Positions 1-8,318 of a DNA stretch of 64,000 nucleotides are shown piece by piece. This DNA is from Phycisphaerae bacterium (GTDB lineage: Bacteria; Planctomycetota; Phycisphaerae; UBA1845; Fen-1342). How positions within the stretch are numbered: position 1 is the first letter of the stretch; each line of letters begins with the position of its first letter. The notes below the pieces were generated by a model. It saw nothing but the letters and a program-made list of their open reading frames with translations. It did no database searches and was not told where the DNA came from. The stretch spans positions 270,686 to 334,685 of the forward strand of contig JAGNKU010000006.1 of assembly GCA_017999985.1 (NCBI GenBank). Reading direction: 5' to 3'. The position numbers and the translations under genes are program-made.

Positions 1-34
1 TCGACTTGCCCGCGCAGGGCCGGCGCGCAAGAAC

Positions 35-66
35 GGACGCCGCGCACCGGGGAGCACGCGGCGTCC
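35..66 (-). terminator. possible terminator of the 106-2280 gene
   Basis: A perfect 10-bp inverted repeat (35-44 with 57-66, 12-base loop) lies just beyond the stop of the minus-strand lipoprotein. On that strand the stem is followed by GTTCTTG, which is only a weak T-run, so this is a plausible but not strong intrinsic terminator. I see nothing else in 1-105. Confidence 0.45.
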
Positions 67-105
67 GCATTCGGTCGAATTCAATCCACGCGGGTACGGC
101 TGCGA

Positions 106-2280
106 TCACTCTGCGAACCAGTCGCCGATGTAGTTGTCGAGACTGTCTTCGAAGTAGCTGCCGACGAAGTACCCGTCGTCCCACTCACCCGCGTAGATGC
201 CCAGAGCGTACCCCAGCGTATCCGCATCATCTTCGAAGTAGATGTCGCCGAACTCGTCGACCCAGCCGAAGAGCGCGAACTGGCCCGCGCCCCAATAGGA
301 AGTGCCCTCGACCGTGCCGTCGTCATACACCGTGAACTCGAACGTATGCGCCCAGCCGTCAGGCTCGCTCAGCTCACCGAGGTAGTCGCCGACGTAGTCC
401 GAGTAATCGCCGACGTACGGTCCACCGTCGCCCCAGTCCACCTCGCCCTCGGCGATCACATCCACATCCTGGTAGAGGTAGATGTAGTCGCCATCCGCGG
501 TCCAGGCCTGGAAGACGACCTGGAAACTGCCGGGCTCGAAGAACGTGATGCCGGTGCGCGGTGCGAACGGATTGTCGATGAAGTAGTTCCACGTCCCAAC
601 CACGAACCACTCCAAGTACACGAGCTCCGAAACCAGCGGGCCCTGGACCCAGCACTCCTCCGTTTCATCGACCACCATCGTGACCGGGCAGAAGCCGGCG
701 AGCTCGTCGGCAGCGGGCACGCCGGCCCCGCCATCCCGGCCGACATTGACGGTGCACGTGTAGACGCCCAGCACGTCCGGGTCGTCCCACATGTCATGGA
801 CCAGCAGCGTGATTTCGAGGAAGCCCGCCGCCGTCGCGCGGAAGGTCGTCACCGGGGCCGTCGGGTCGCCGATGATGTAGCCGGACCCACTGCTGATGAA
901 CCAGTCGAAAATGAAGTCGCCCTCGTCGGCGCTGCCCGGGTCAAAGGCGATGTCGATGTCTTCGCCGAGCGGGATGATCCCCGGCGGGCAGATAATGCCG
1001 CGCTCGGGGTCGAGGTCGAACTGGGATTGCGGATCATACGAGCAGGCGAAGATCCGCGTGGGCTGGCGGACGTTCTGGTCGTGATAGCGCAGCCGCCCCA
1101 GCGTCGCCACCGGGTTCGCCTGGCTCAGGTCCACCAGGATCAGGTCCAGTTCGAGCAGCGTCCCGTCTTCGGACAGCTCACCGTTGATGAACGCCACGTC
1201 GAAGAGCTGATGCGCCTCGGCCACCGCCCCGCCCGCGAAAAGCTCGACATCAAACGTCAGGTCGGCCAGGAAGCGCCGCTCGATGGTGATGTTGCCGGCG
1301 TCATCGAGCTGTGTGCCCGTGAAGACCGGCGTGACCCACAGCTCGAAGCCGACTTCGCCGTCGGGCGTCAGGTTGACCGGCGTGCCGGAGAGATAGTTGA
1401 TGGTGATGCCGGCGTCTTGACCGCCACTGAGGCTGAAATCCGGGAACACCAGGTGCCGGTCAAACTCGGTCTGGAGGACGCCGCTGTTGTCGAAGGTCAG
1501 CCGGTTGACGACGTCAGTCAGCTCGAGGCAGAAGCCCTCGGCGTCGAAGAGCTTGAAGGTCTTGCCGGCGAGGCGCTGGATGGCTTCGGGGATCACGTCG
1601 ATGACCACGATGTCGCCGAGGTCGGTGCGCGCATCCACCTCGACGATGCCGACCAGGGACGCGATGTTGGCAATCAGGCCGATGCCGGCTTCAAGGTCAC
1701 TGTCGATGAGCGGGCAGTCGGGGTTGGTCTCCGGGTCGGTGATCGAGACGATGACCTCCTCGCAGACTTCGAGGCCCTTCTGCAGCGCCGTCAGCTTCGT
1801 GGACATGCCCTGCGCGTGCAGCGCGGCCTTGGAAAAATTCGCAACCCGGCGGGCGCGAACCTCTTCCTTGCGTGTGTCGGTCTTGAGTCCCGCCGCGGCG
1901 CCGGTCACGCCGCCCTGGGCATCCGTGACGCGGACCGTGACCTCGTCGCCGTCATAGACCAGGTCGGCCGCGGTGTTGCTCGACAGGCGCGCATTCACGG
2001 GCCGGCCCGAGCTGTCGAGGGAGAGCTTGAGGGTCCGGCCGTCGGTCGTCAGGATGTTGGCCTCGGTGATCGTCGTGTCGCCGTTGGCTTCCTCCCGCGC
2101 GCGAAACGTGTACTGGTTGCCCTGCTTGTCGGTGGCGACGGCGAAGTTGCCCCCGCCGGCGTCAAAACTGACGCGCAGGGTCTCGTCCGTCGCGCCGCCA
2201 TCCAGCGGACAGCCGCCCAACTGACTACCCAGCAGCGCTGCCCCCAGTACGCACGCCCAATGAATCTGCCTGCCTGTCAT
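106..2280 (-). CDS. large secreted lipoprotein, function unknown
   Basis: The 724-residue product begins with a short basic N-terminus and a hydrophobic stretch ending in the lipobox LGGC (Cys24), so it should be lipid-anchored outside the inner membrane. ATG at 2280 is preferred because AAAGGTGG sits just upstream; an in-frame GTG at 2289 overlaps that site. The middle is acidic and beta-rich. A stretch near residues 430-515 (IAFDPGSADEGDFIFDWFIS onward) resembles a PKD-type beta-sandwich, but weakly. The last 100 residues are rich in Tyr, Gly and Asp, with YVGDY-like repeats. I recognise no enzyme motif and no dockerin-like tail. A surface structural or binding role is inference only. Confidence 0.75.
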   Translation of the reverse strand: MTGRQIHWACVLGAALLGSQLGGCPLDGGATDETLRVSFDAGGGNFAVATDKQGNQYTFRAREEANGDTTITEANILTTDGRTLKLSLDSSGRPVNARLSSNTAADLVYDGDEVTVRVTDAQGGVTGAAAGLKTDTRKEEVRARRVANFSKAALHAQGMSTKLTALQKGLEVCEEVIVSITDPETNPDCPLIDSDLEAGIGLIANIASLVGIVEVDARTDLGDIVVIDVIPEAIQRLAGKTFKLFDAEGFCLELTDVVNRLTFDNSGVLQTEFDRHLVFPDFSLSGGQDAGITINYLSGTPVNLTPDGEVGFELWVTPVFTGTQLDDAGNITIERRFLADLTFDVELFAGGAVAEAHQLFDVAFINGELSEDGTLLELDLILVDLSQANPVATLGRLRYHDQNVRQPTRIFACSYDPQSQFDLDPERGIICPPGIIPLGEDIDIAFDPGSADEGDFIFDWFISSGSGYIIGDPTAPVTTFRATAAGFLEITLLVHDMWDDPDVLGVYTCTVNVGRDGGAGVPAADELAGFCPVTMVVDETEECWVQGPLVSELVYLEWFVVGTWNYFIDNPFAPRTGITFFEPGSFQVVFQAWTADGDYIYLYQDVDVIAEGEVDWGDGGPYVGDYSDYVGDYLGELSEPDGWAHTFEFTVYDDGTVEGTSYWGAGQFALFGWVDEFGDIYFEDDADTLGYALGIYAGEWDDGYFVGSYFEDSLDNYIGDWFAE

Positions 2281-2498
2281 GATGCCCACCTTTTGTTAAA
2301 GGGACTCACACCGGTTCACGAACTGAACACACATGCGATGAGCCAGTTGCCCGCCGGACTCGCCGCAGGTGCGCTACGCGACGCACCTCCGTCTTCCGTG
2401 GCCAGACGAACCAGAATGTACCCGCGCGCAAGCGTCTCCACCACCATTAGCGGGCCATGCGCGCGCTTCTGACAAGCGCCGCCGGGCGCATGCGAAAT

Positions 2499-2523
2499 GC
2501 GCGCCGGCGGGTCGCCGGCGCGC
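2499..2523 (-). terminator. hairpin downstream of the S8 protease gene
   Basis: A perfect 11-bp GC stem (2499-2509 with 2513-2523) encloses a 3-base loop, about 40 bases past the stop of the protease at 2565. On the minus strand it is followed by ATTTCG. It could end the protease transcript. The rest of 2281-2564 holds the ribosome binding site of the lipoprotein and no credible gene. Confidence 0.45.
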
Positions 2524-2564
2524 GTTCCTCTGTAACTCATTTCGCCGCAGTGAGTTGTGGCTGA

Positions 2565-5036
2565 CTAGGGCTGGGTCAGCAGCGTCACAAACGGGTTGAT
2601 GTCGCCGAAATCCGTCTGCCCGTCCGCGTTGATGTCCGCGTTCGCCCAGTGGCAACCGGGGTACGCGGCCGCGTAGGACGCCTCACCGTCCAGTGCCACG
2701 ATGAAGGGGTTGATGTCGCCGAAGCCGATCTCGCCGTCACAGTCCGTGTCGCCGCGCGCCCATACTGTCAGCGTCGCAATCGCACTCGTGGCCGATCCGC
2801 AGGCATTGTTCACGACGACGTCGTAGTCGCCCGCATCCGCATAGTCGGCCGGCGCGATCGTGAGCGTCGCCGTCGTTGTGCCATTCAGACGCCCGCCCTC
2901 GTCCAGCGGTACACCCGCGTAGCGCCACTGGTAGGTCATCGGCTGCGAGCCCGTGGCCGCCACGGTGAACGTCACGCTGTCCCCGGCCGTCGTCGCCTGT
3001 GTAGCCGGCTCGGTCGTGATGGCCGGACAACTCGCGTCCACCACGTCACCGGTGACGACGACCGCATAGCCCTGGGCCCCGGAGTTCACGGCCGTCCCCT
3101 TCACGCGGACGGTCCAGATACCCAGCTCCGGCAAGTCGACATGCACCTGCTCGACGTTGTTCTTCGCGTCCGCCGTGCCGCCCGTCACCGACGTGCCGCC
3201 GGAGAACACGTTGCCGAGGTAGACCGCGCCCGTCGGCGAGGTCACCACCAGGTCGAGATTGTTGACCGGCGGGCTGGCCGAGTTGATGGCCGCGGGCGCA
3301 TCGTGCCACACGAGCGTGACGCGGAGCTGAAGCGTGGCGCCGTTCACCGCCACGTCGTAGGCCGCGTAACCGCCGGTCGCCAGCGCCGTGGGGCTGTTGT
3401 TGCGCACGTCCTGCACCACGAGGCCGCGCGCATCGCCCAGGAAATACAGCGCGTTGTCCGCCAGCACCCGCCCCCAGCCTTCCTGGTTCGATGGATAGCC
3501 GGAGATGCCGGTCATGTCGACCGCCGAGTTGAGCAGCACGGCCTTGATGAGCGGGCCGGACGGGACGAACGCGTGGGCGGCGTCGGGGGCGCCCGTCGGA
3601 TAGTAGCCGTCGGTGAAGTACTGCCGCACGAGCAGGCCGGTCGCCGCGATCGCCGGGCAGGCCATCGACGTGCCGGTCTTCGCGACGGTGTTGCAGGGCG
3701 TGCTGCTGCTGTAGTAAGCGGAAAGCGTGCCGCAGCCCGGCGCGAAAATTTCGGGCTTGCGCCGCCCGTCAGCGGTCGGGCCGGTGCCGCCGGAGCAGAA
3801 ATTGCCTTGGCTCGGCGTGTCCTGCGACGCACCGATTGCGAGGCAGTTCTTGGCGTTCTCGGGGTTCTTGAGGTAGCTCTGGTTGGTCACGGCAAAACAG
3901 ACGAGGTTGTCGTCGTACATCCAGGAGAAGTTGTCGATGGCGCGACACACGCCGTCATACGCGGTGGTGGCGTCGTTGCCCCAACTGTTGGTGTGGACGG
4001 TGGCGCCCTGCACGCGGTGCAGGTCCAACCGGCTGAACATCAACGACTCGGTCATGCTGGGCGTTACGTTGTGCACCATCTTGGCCAAGTAGGCCACGCC
4101 GCGCGTGTCCGTCCACACGCCGGCATCGCCGACAGCCGTGCCGGCGGTGTGCGTGCCGTGCGAGTCATTGCCCTGCGTCGTGTTGTAGGCGAGGATCTTG
4201 CGATGGTCAGGGCCGGGGACCACCGTGTCATAGAACGAGCAGTGTCCGACGGCGACGCGGCCGTCGATGTGCCCCAGGATCTGGCCCTCGCCGTGCAGGC
4301 CGTGGTCATATAACGGCGTCACGTTCGCGATGTTGCTCTGCACGATCCAGCGGTCGGTGCTGTTGCGCAGCGTGAATTCGGGATACTCCTCGACATACTG
4401 CACCGCCGGAATCGCGGCCAGCGCGGCCACGCTTGTCGCCGGCAACACCACGTTGAAGACGTCCTGACTGCCGTCCCAGTCCGTGGCGACAATCTCCGCG
4501 CCGGCCACCCGCGACAGCGCGTCGCGGCCGGTGCTGAGCGTTTCATCCGGGAACAGATACACGGTAACAGCGAGCTTGCCGGCGTTCGCAATGGCCTGCC
4601 GTTCGGGAGTCTGGAACGTCGTCTGGCCGATCCGCGGGTCGAGGCGCCACTCGGGGCGGTAGTCGCCGGCCCACCGCACGAAACCAAGCCGCTGTAACGC
4701 GCCGGGGGTGACAGCGGAAACGTCGGCGATGAAGGAATTGACCGGCAGGTAGTCGCCAAGCTTCACGCCCGCGTCGCGCAGGGCCGCGGCCCGGGCCGGG
4801 GTCAGCGGTCCGTCGAGCTGCAGCACGCCGTGCCGGGCATCGCGGAAGGCCTTGTCCGGGGTCATGGCCGCAAGATTCGGCAGCGTCGCCGTCGCGACCG
4901 CGCCGGTGCGGAGTTGCAGCATGCCGGCGGGCGGCGCCGTGCTGCCGTCCGGCCGACCGGTGGCGGCGGCGAACGGCGCGGCGCACAAGAGCCAGAACCC
5001 CACTCCCAGTGCGAACCAGCCTCGATGATGCGACAT
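2565..5036 (-). CDS. secreted subtilisin-like serine protease with Ig-like and dockerin-like tail
   Basis: This 823-residue S8-family protease has a signal peptide ending near AAA (residue 24) and a propeptide-like region to about 250. The catalytic triad is readable as Asp258 (GHIDGRV), His293 (SHGTHTAG) and Ser457 (TGTSMACP). A beta-sandwich region follows, then an I-set Ig-like domain near 680-770. Two dockerin-like repeats end the protein (CDGEIGFGDINPFI and ADGQTDFGDINPFV). ATG at 5036 was chosen because GAGGA lies 9 bases upstream and a signal peptide follows directly. The arrangement resembles the KP43-like subtilases. Extracellular proteolysis is expected; the substrate is unknown. 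The same tail occurs in the genes ending at 29539, 55847 and 59016. Confidence 0.92.
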   Translation of the reverse strand: MSHHRGWFALGVGFWLLCAAPFAAATGRPDGSTAPPAGMLQLRTGAVATATLPNLAAMTPDKAFRDARHGVLQLDGPLTPARAAALRDAGVKLGDYLPVNSFIADVSAVTPGALQRLGFVRWAGDYRPEWRLDPRIGQTTFQTPERQAIANAGKLAVTVYLFPDETLSTGRDALSRVAGAEIVATDWDGSQDVFNVVLPATSVAALAAIPAVQYVEEYPEFTLRNSTDRWIVQSNIANVTPLYDHGLHGEGQILGHIDGRVAVGHCSFYDTVVPGPDHRKILAYNTTQGNDSHGTHTAGTAVGDAGVWTDTRGVAYLAKMVHNVTPSMTESLMFSRLDLHRVQGATVHTNSWGNDATTAYDGVCRAIDNFSWMYDDNLVCFAVTNQSYLKNPENAKNCLAIGASQDTPSQGNFCSGGTGPTADGRRKPEIFAPGCGTLSAYYSSSTPCNTVAKTGTSMACPAIAATGLLVRQYFTDGYYPTGAPDAAHAFVPSGPLIKAVLLNSAVDMTGISGYPSNQEGWGRVLADNALYFLGDARGLVVQDVRNNSPTALATGGYAAYDVAVNGATLQLRVTLVWHDAPAAINSASPPVNNLDLVVTSPTGAVYLGNVFSGGTSVTGGTADAKNNVEQVHVDLPELGIWTVRVKGTAVNSGAQGYAVVVTGDVVDASCPAITTEPATQATTAGDSVTFTVAATGSQPMTYQWRYAGVPLDEGGRLNGTTTATLTIAPADYADAGDYDVVVNNACGSATSAIATLTVWARGDTDCDGEIGFGDINPFIVALDGEASYAAAYPGCHWANADINADGQTDFGDINPFVTLLTQP

Positions 5037-5238
5037 GGATGCGGTCCTCGTTAGCTTCTTGATTCTACGCCGGCCCCGCCCGGCATGCACAGCGGCGTCG
5101 CGCGGCTCGCGCTGCCTTCGCGATCAGTAACGGCCGACCGGAGTGTAACGGGAGCAACCAACGGCATTCTTCCCCGACCGAGACGGCCGCCACGCAGCGC
5201 GACAGACGGAATGGCTGATCCTCGGCCGTGCTGTATGC

Positions 5239-5268
5239 ATTCTAGCCAGAAACGGTCCTATTTGTCAA
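5239..5268 (-). promoter_or_regulatory. sigma70-like promoter for the S8 protease
   Basis: On the minus strand TTGACA (5268-5263) and TAGAAT (5244-5239) are separated by 18 bases, a near-consensus sigma70 promoter. Transcription would start near 5232, leaving a leader of about 195 bases before the protease start at 5036. Confidence 0.7.
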
Positions 5269-5349
5269 TCGAGCGCCATACGGCGGCGCACGCCGCCACT
5301 ATCATCATCGGGCGGTTGCGGACGCGACTTGCGCCGCGCGAACCCGGCA

Positions 5350-5378
5350 TTGTAAGTGCTTGTGGACGCTGATATAGT
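5350..5378 (+). promoter_or_regulatory. promoter of tRNA-Arg
   Basis: TTGTAA (5350-5355) and TATAGT (5373-5378) are separated by 17 bases. The expected start near 5385 is about 33 bases upstream of the tRNA. Confidence 0.7.
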
Positions 5379-5417
5379 GTGCCTGACCGGGCGCGGACTC
5401 GCAGCCCGCGCCGCGTG

Positions 5418-5491
5418 GCGCCCGTAGCTCAACTGGACAGAGCATCGGTCTTCGGAACCGAGGGTTAGGGGTTCGAATCCCTTCGGGCGCG
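5418..5491 (+). tRNA. tRNA-Arg(TCG)
   Basis: A complete 74-base cloverleaf. The acceptor arms GCGCCCG and CGGGCGC pair over 7 bp, the D arm is GCTC/GAGC, the anticodon stem TCGGT/ACCGA holds loop CTTCGGA (anticodon TCG), and the T loop is TTCGAAT. No CCA is encoded. It reads CGA codons. Confidence 0.96.
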
Positions 5492-5643
5492 GTCGTTGGC
5501 CTGGCGGCCGCGTCGGGCCCGGGTGGGTGCTGTGTACGTCGGTCGGCGCCCGTGGATTCCCCGTGGATTCTCTGAAACGTACGCTGTATGGTTACGCTGG
5601 TGCGCGTCCAATACTGAAACTGGTGGGGCCTTGGGGTACGAAC

Positions 5644-6714
5644 ATGTCGAATTCCGGGTTCGCCGCGTCGTCCGTCGATCCGTCCGATACGCAGGACGAA
5701 GAACTGATTGGGATGGACCTGCTGCGGGCGTGTGAAGCGGCCGCGCTGAACGTCTTTCACTGGATCGGTAAGGGCGACAAGAACGCCGCCGACGCCGCCG
5801 CCACCGATGCGCTGCGCGGCATGCTCAACCTGACCGACATGTGCGGAACGTGCACGATCGGCGAGGGCATCAAGGATGAAGCGCCGGGCATCTTCATCGG
5901 TGAGAAGCTCGGCACGTGGCGGGCAGGTTCGCCGGTCGTCAGCATCGCCGTCGATCCCATCGACGGCACGACGCTGACTTCCAAGGGCCTGCCCGGTGCG
6001 CTCGCGGTGATCGCCGCCGCCAAGGCGTCCGGCGAAGACCACCGTACATTGGCGGCGATCCCCAGCTTCTACGTCGAGAAGATCGCGGTCGGGCCGCGCG
6101 TGAAGGAGGGCACGGGCATGGTCCGGCTGGGGGCGCCGGTGGATCAGAACCTGGAAATCATCGCGCTCAAGCTCGGCAAACGCGTCCGCGATCTGATCGT
6201 CTGCGTCCTCGATCGCCCGCGGCATGAGAAGCTCATCAATGACATCCGCCGGACCGGTGCCGCCATCCGCCTGATCGGCGACGGCGATGTCTCGGCGGCG
6301 ATCGCCCCGAGCATCCCGGAAAGTAACGTCGATGTGTACATGGGCTCGGGCGGCTCGCCGGAGGCGGTGCTGGCGGCGGCGGCGATTCGGTGCCTGGGCG
6401 GCGAGATCCTGGCGCGCATGTGGCCGCGCGACGAGCACGAGCGCAAGCAGCTCGAGGCCGACGGCTACGGCGAACTGATGAAGAAGATCTTCACGACCGC
6501 GGACATGGCGGTGGGCGACGACGTGGTGTTCGTCGCGACCGGCATCACGGACAATTCGCTGCTGCACGGCGTGGCGGTGCGCGAGCATATCGCCACGACG
6601 TACTCGGTCGTGATGCGGGCGCATTCGCGGACGGTGCGCTATGTCAAGGCATACCACGACCTGACGCGGAAGACGATCCACCTGGCGAGCACGTCGCGGC
6701 ACGAGCACCTGTAG
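5644..6714 (+). CDS. glpX: class II fructose-1,6-bisphosphatase (GlpX)
   Basis: The 356-residue cytosolic enzyme should hydrolyse fructose-1,6-bisphosphate in gluconeogenesis, possibly sedoheptulose-1,7-bisphosphate too. Family signatures are visible: GDKNAADAAATDALR near the N-terminus, GTCTIGEGIKDEAPG, and the metal-binding DPIDGTTLTSKGLPGA. Length matches the GlpX family (about 320-360). ATG at 5644 removes a non-homologous N-terminal extension; only a weak GGGG stretch precedes it, so the start is less certain than the identity. It stands alone, downstream of tRNA-Arg. Confidence 0.93.
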   Translation: MSNSGFAASSVDPSDTQDEELIGMDLLRACEAAALNVFHWIGKGDKNAADAAATDALRGMLNLTDMCGTCTIGEGIKDEAPGIFIGEKLGTWRAGSPVVSIAVDPIDGTTLTSKGLPGALAVIAAAKASGEDHRTLAAIPSFYVEKIAVGPRVKEGTGMVRLGAPVDQNLEIIALKLGKRVRDLIVCVLDRPRHEKLINDIRRTGAAIRLIGDGDVSAAIAPSIPESNVDVYMGSGGSPEAVLAAAAIRCLGGEILARMWPRDEHERKQLEADGYGELMKKIFTTADMAVGDDVVFVATGITDNSLLHGVAVREHIATTYSVVMRAHSRTVRYVKAYHDLTRKTIHLASTSRHEHL

Positions 6715-6807
6715 GCGCGGCCGCGGCGCAGGCGTTTGAAACCATGGGTGCCCCAACGGTCCGCAACGGCCGCTGGGGCATCCAGCGTTTTGGGGTATCA
6801 TCGGGGC

Positions 6808-7716
6808 ATGGCGCTCACGATCCGGCGGCTGATCTCGTGGCTGGGCACGCTCGCGGTGCTGGGCGCACTCGCGGTCGGCATCTCACGTCTGCCGGCCCAG
6901 GGCGGCCTGGTCGGTGAGTTGCGCTGGGTGTTCACGCAGCCGATCCCGGCGGCAACGAAGTACAGCCGGACACTTGAGTTGCTGTGGCAGGCCAAGCAGC
7001 GCGCGCCAGATGGCCCGTTCAACGTCATGCGTGTGCTTCTGCACGACGACGATACACGCGTCGTGCAGTGCGCGCTCGTCCTCGTAGGCGATTCGATCAG
7101 GTCGGCGGCAGCATTCGCGGTAGACTGGGGAGCGCGGCTCTTTGAAGAGTGGTTCGCACACAGTACAGCTGACCAACGGTTCGCGCACCTGCCGTACACA
7201 CTGCTTCAGTGTTACTGGGACGCGGGCTCACGAATGTACGCTCCTCACTTTGCCGAGACATCCACGCGTGATGAAGTCGCAGCCGGGCAATTAGCGCCCT
7301 GGCGCGGCGCGGACGACGTGTGCTGGATCGTTGCCGGCACGCTCGAAAAAGGGCCGGACTGGCGGCCGCTCGCGGATGCCGGGGCTTTTAATGACGCTGC
7401 GCCTACACAACACATACGCGTGCGACTGCTCGTGCTCGATGCACTGCTGACACGAGACACCGCGTTCGTCCCGACGCCGCTCGACGAAAGTACGCTGCAG
7501 ACAGAGCTCAGACCTCCACTCGAGCAGGTGCTCTCGCTCCTGACGGACTTGCGTGAGAAGGTCCGCTGGGCGGCGGGGCGCATTCTGACCGTGGCCGGCG
7601 ACCGTCGCGGGCTGCCCGCGTTTCGCGAATGGCTGAAAGCACACCCGAATATCCCTCCTGGTGCGACGCAGATGCTCGCGGAACTCTTCGGCCCCGACTG
7701 GAGAACAGCCCCATGA
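6808..7716 (+). CDS. membrane-anchored HEAT-like protein, function unknown
   Basis: The 302-residue protein starts with one hydrophobic segment (residues 9-24) that is either a signal anchor or an uncleaved signal peptide. The rest looks alpha-helical. Two stretches, around VVQCALVLVGDSIRSAAAFA and REKVRWAAGRILTVAGD, resemble HEAT-type helix pairs. ATG at 6808 sits directly before the hydrophobic segment. Its TGA overlaps the dtd start by 4 bases (ATGA), so the two are probably co-translated. Codon usage seems a little less GC-rich than its neighbours. I recognise no catalytic motif. Confidence 0.7.
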   Translation: MALTIRRLISWLGTLAVLGALAVGISRLPAQGGLVGELRWVFTQPIPAATKYSRTLELLWQAKQRAPDGPFNVMRVLLHDDDTRVVQCALVLVGDSIRSAAAFAVDWGARLFEEWFAHSTADQRFAHLPYTLLQCYWDAGSRMYAPHFAETSTRDEVAAGQLAPWRGADDVCWIVAGTLEKGPDWRPLADAGAFNDAAPTQHIRVRLLVLDALLTRDTAFVPTPLDESTLQTELRPPLEQVLSLLTDLREKVRWAAGRILTVAGDRRGLPAFREWLKAHPNIPPGATQMLAELFGPDWRTAP

Positions 7717-8162
7717 GAGCCGTCGTGCAGCGCGTGACGGAGGCGCGGGTCACCGTCGACGACGCGCTCGTCGGTCAAATCGGAGCCGGGCTGCTCGTGT
7801 ACGCCGCCGCGGCGCCCGACGATGGCGCGGCCGACGTGAGCTACCTCGCGGAGAAGATCGCGCACGTGCGCGTCTTTCCTGACGCGGACGGCAAGATGAA
7901 TCGTTCGGTGATCGAGGCCGGCGGGTCGGTGCTGCTGGTCAGCGCGTTCACCGTCCAGGCGGACGCGCGCAAAGGCCGGCGGCCGTCGTTTGATACGTCG
8001 GCGTCAGGGCCGGTCGCCGAGCCGCTCGTGGAACAACTCGTCGCCGGCGTACGCGCGTACGGACTGACCGTCGCGACCGGCCGTTTTGCGGCGCACATGC
8101 ACGTCGCTTCCGTGAACGACGGGCCGATCTGCATTCTGCTCGACTCGCGCCGCGTCGTGTAG
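7713..8162 (+). CDS. dtd: D-aminoacyl-tRNA deacylase
   Basis: The 149-residue protein matches the DTD family along its full length: MRAVVQRV start, AEKIAHVRVF, KGRRPSFD, and a C-terminal VNDGPICILLDS. DTD removes D-amino acids (and glycine from tRNA-Ala) from charged tRNAs. The two active-site motifs are altered: the usual SQFTL is SAFTV here and the usual NDGPVT is NDGPIC. The start overlaps the stop of the previous gene (ATGA). The family call is safe; full activity is less so because of the two substitutions. Confidence 0.9.
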   Translation: MRAVVQRVTEARVTVDDALVGQIGAGLLVYAAAAPDDGAADVSYLAEKIAHVRVFPDADGKMNRSVIEAGGSVLLVSAFTVQADARKGRRPSFDTSASGPVAEPLVEQLVAGVRAYGLTVATGRFAAHMHVASVNDGPICILLDSRRVV

Positions 8163-8181
8163 TCTGCTGGTTCTCAGAATC

Positions 8182-8234
8182 GGGGAGTGCCAAGCTCCGC
8201 TTCTGCAGCAGCAAACCAGAGGTTTGCGCTCCCC
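8182..8234 (+). terminator. nested hairpin after dtd
   Basis: An outer stem GGGGAG/CTCCCC (8182-8187, 8229-8234) encloses a perfect GCAAACC/GGTTTGC hairpin with a 3-base loop (8211-8227), followed by TTCTC. It lies 20 bases after the dtd stop and between convergent genes, so a terminator role is likely. Confidence 0.5.
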
Positions 8235-8282
8235 TTCTCGCCCTGCAAGAGCCAAGAAGTGGTGAGAAAATTGCCATTCTGA

Positions 8283-8318
8283 CCCTCCCCCTGCCCCCTC
8301 CCTAAGAGGAAGGGGAGT
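8283..8318. repeat. GC palindrome, copy 1
   Basis: A C-rich half (CCCTCCCCCTGCCCCCTCCC) faces a G-rich half (GAGGAAGGGGAGT). The same element recurs at 21514, 23660 and 24436, with looser copies at 22832 and 53295. This copy overlaps the 3' end of the CDF gene and supplies its last codons and stop. Confidence 0.75.

Noticed and set aside
5305..6801. Long minus-strand open frame across tRNA-Arg and glpX
   Set aside because: It is antisense to glpX, and its RTPNPRFRRP-like stretch is the reverse translation of tRNA-Arg, a well-known annotation artefact.
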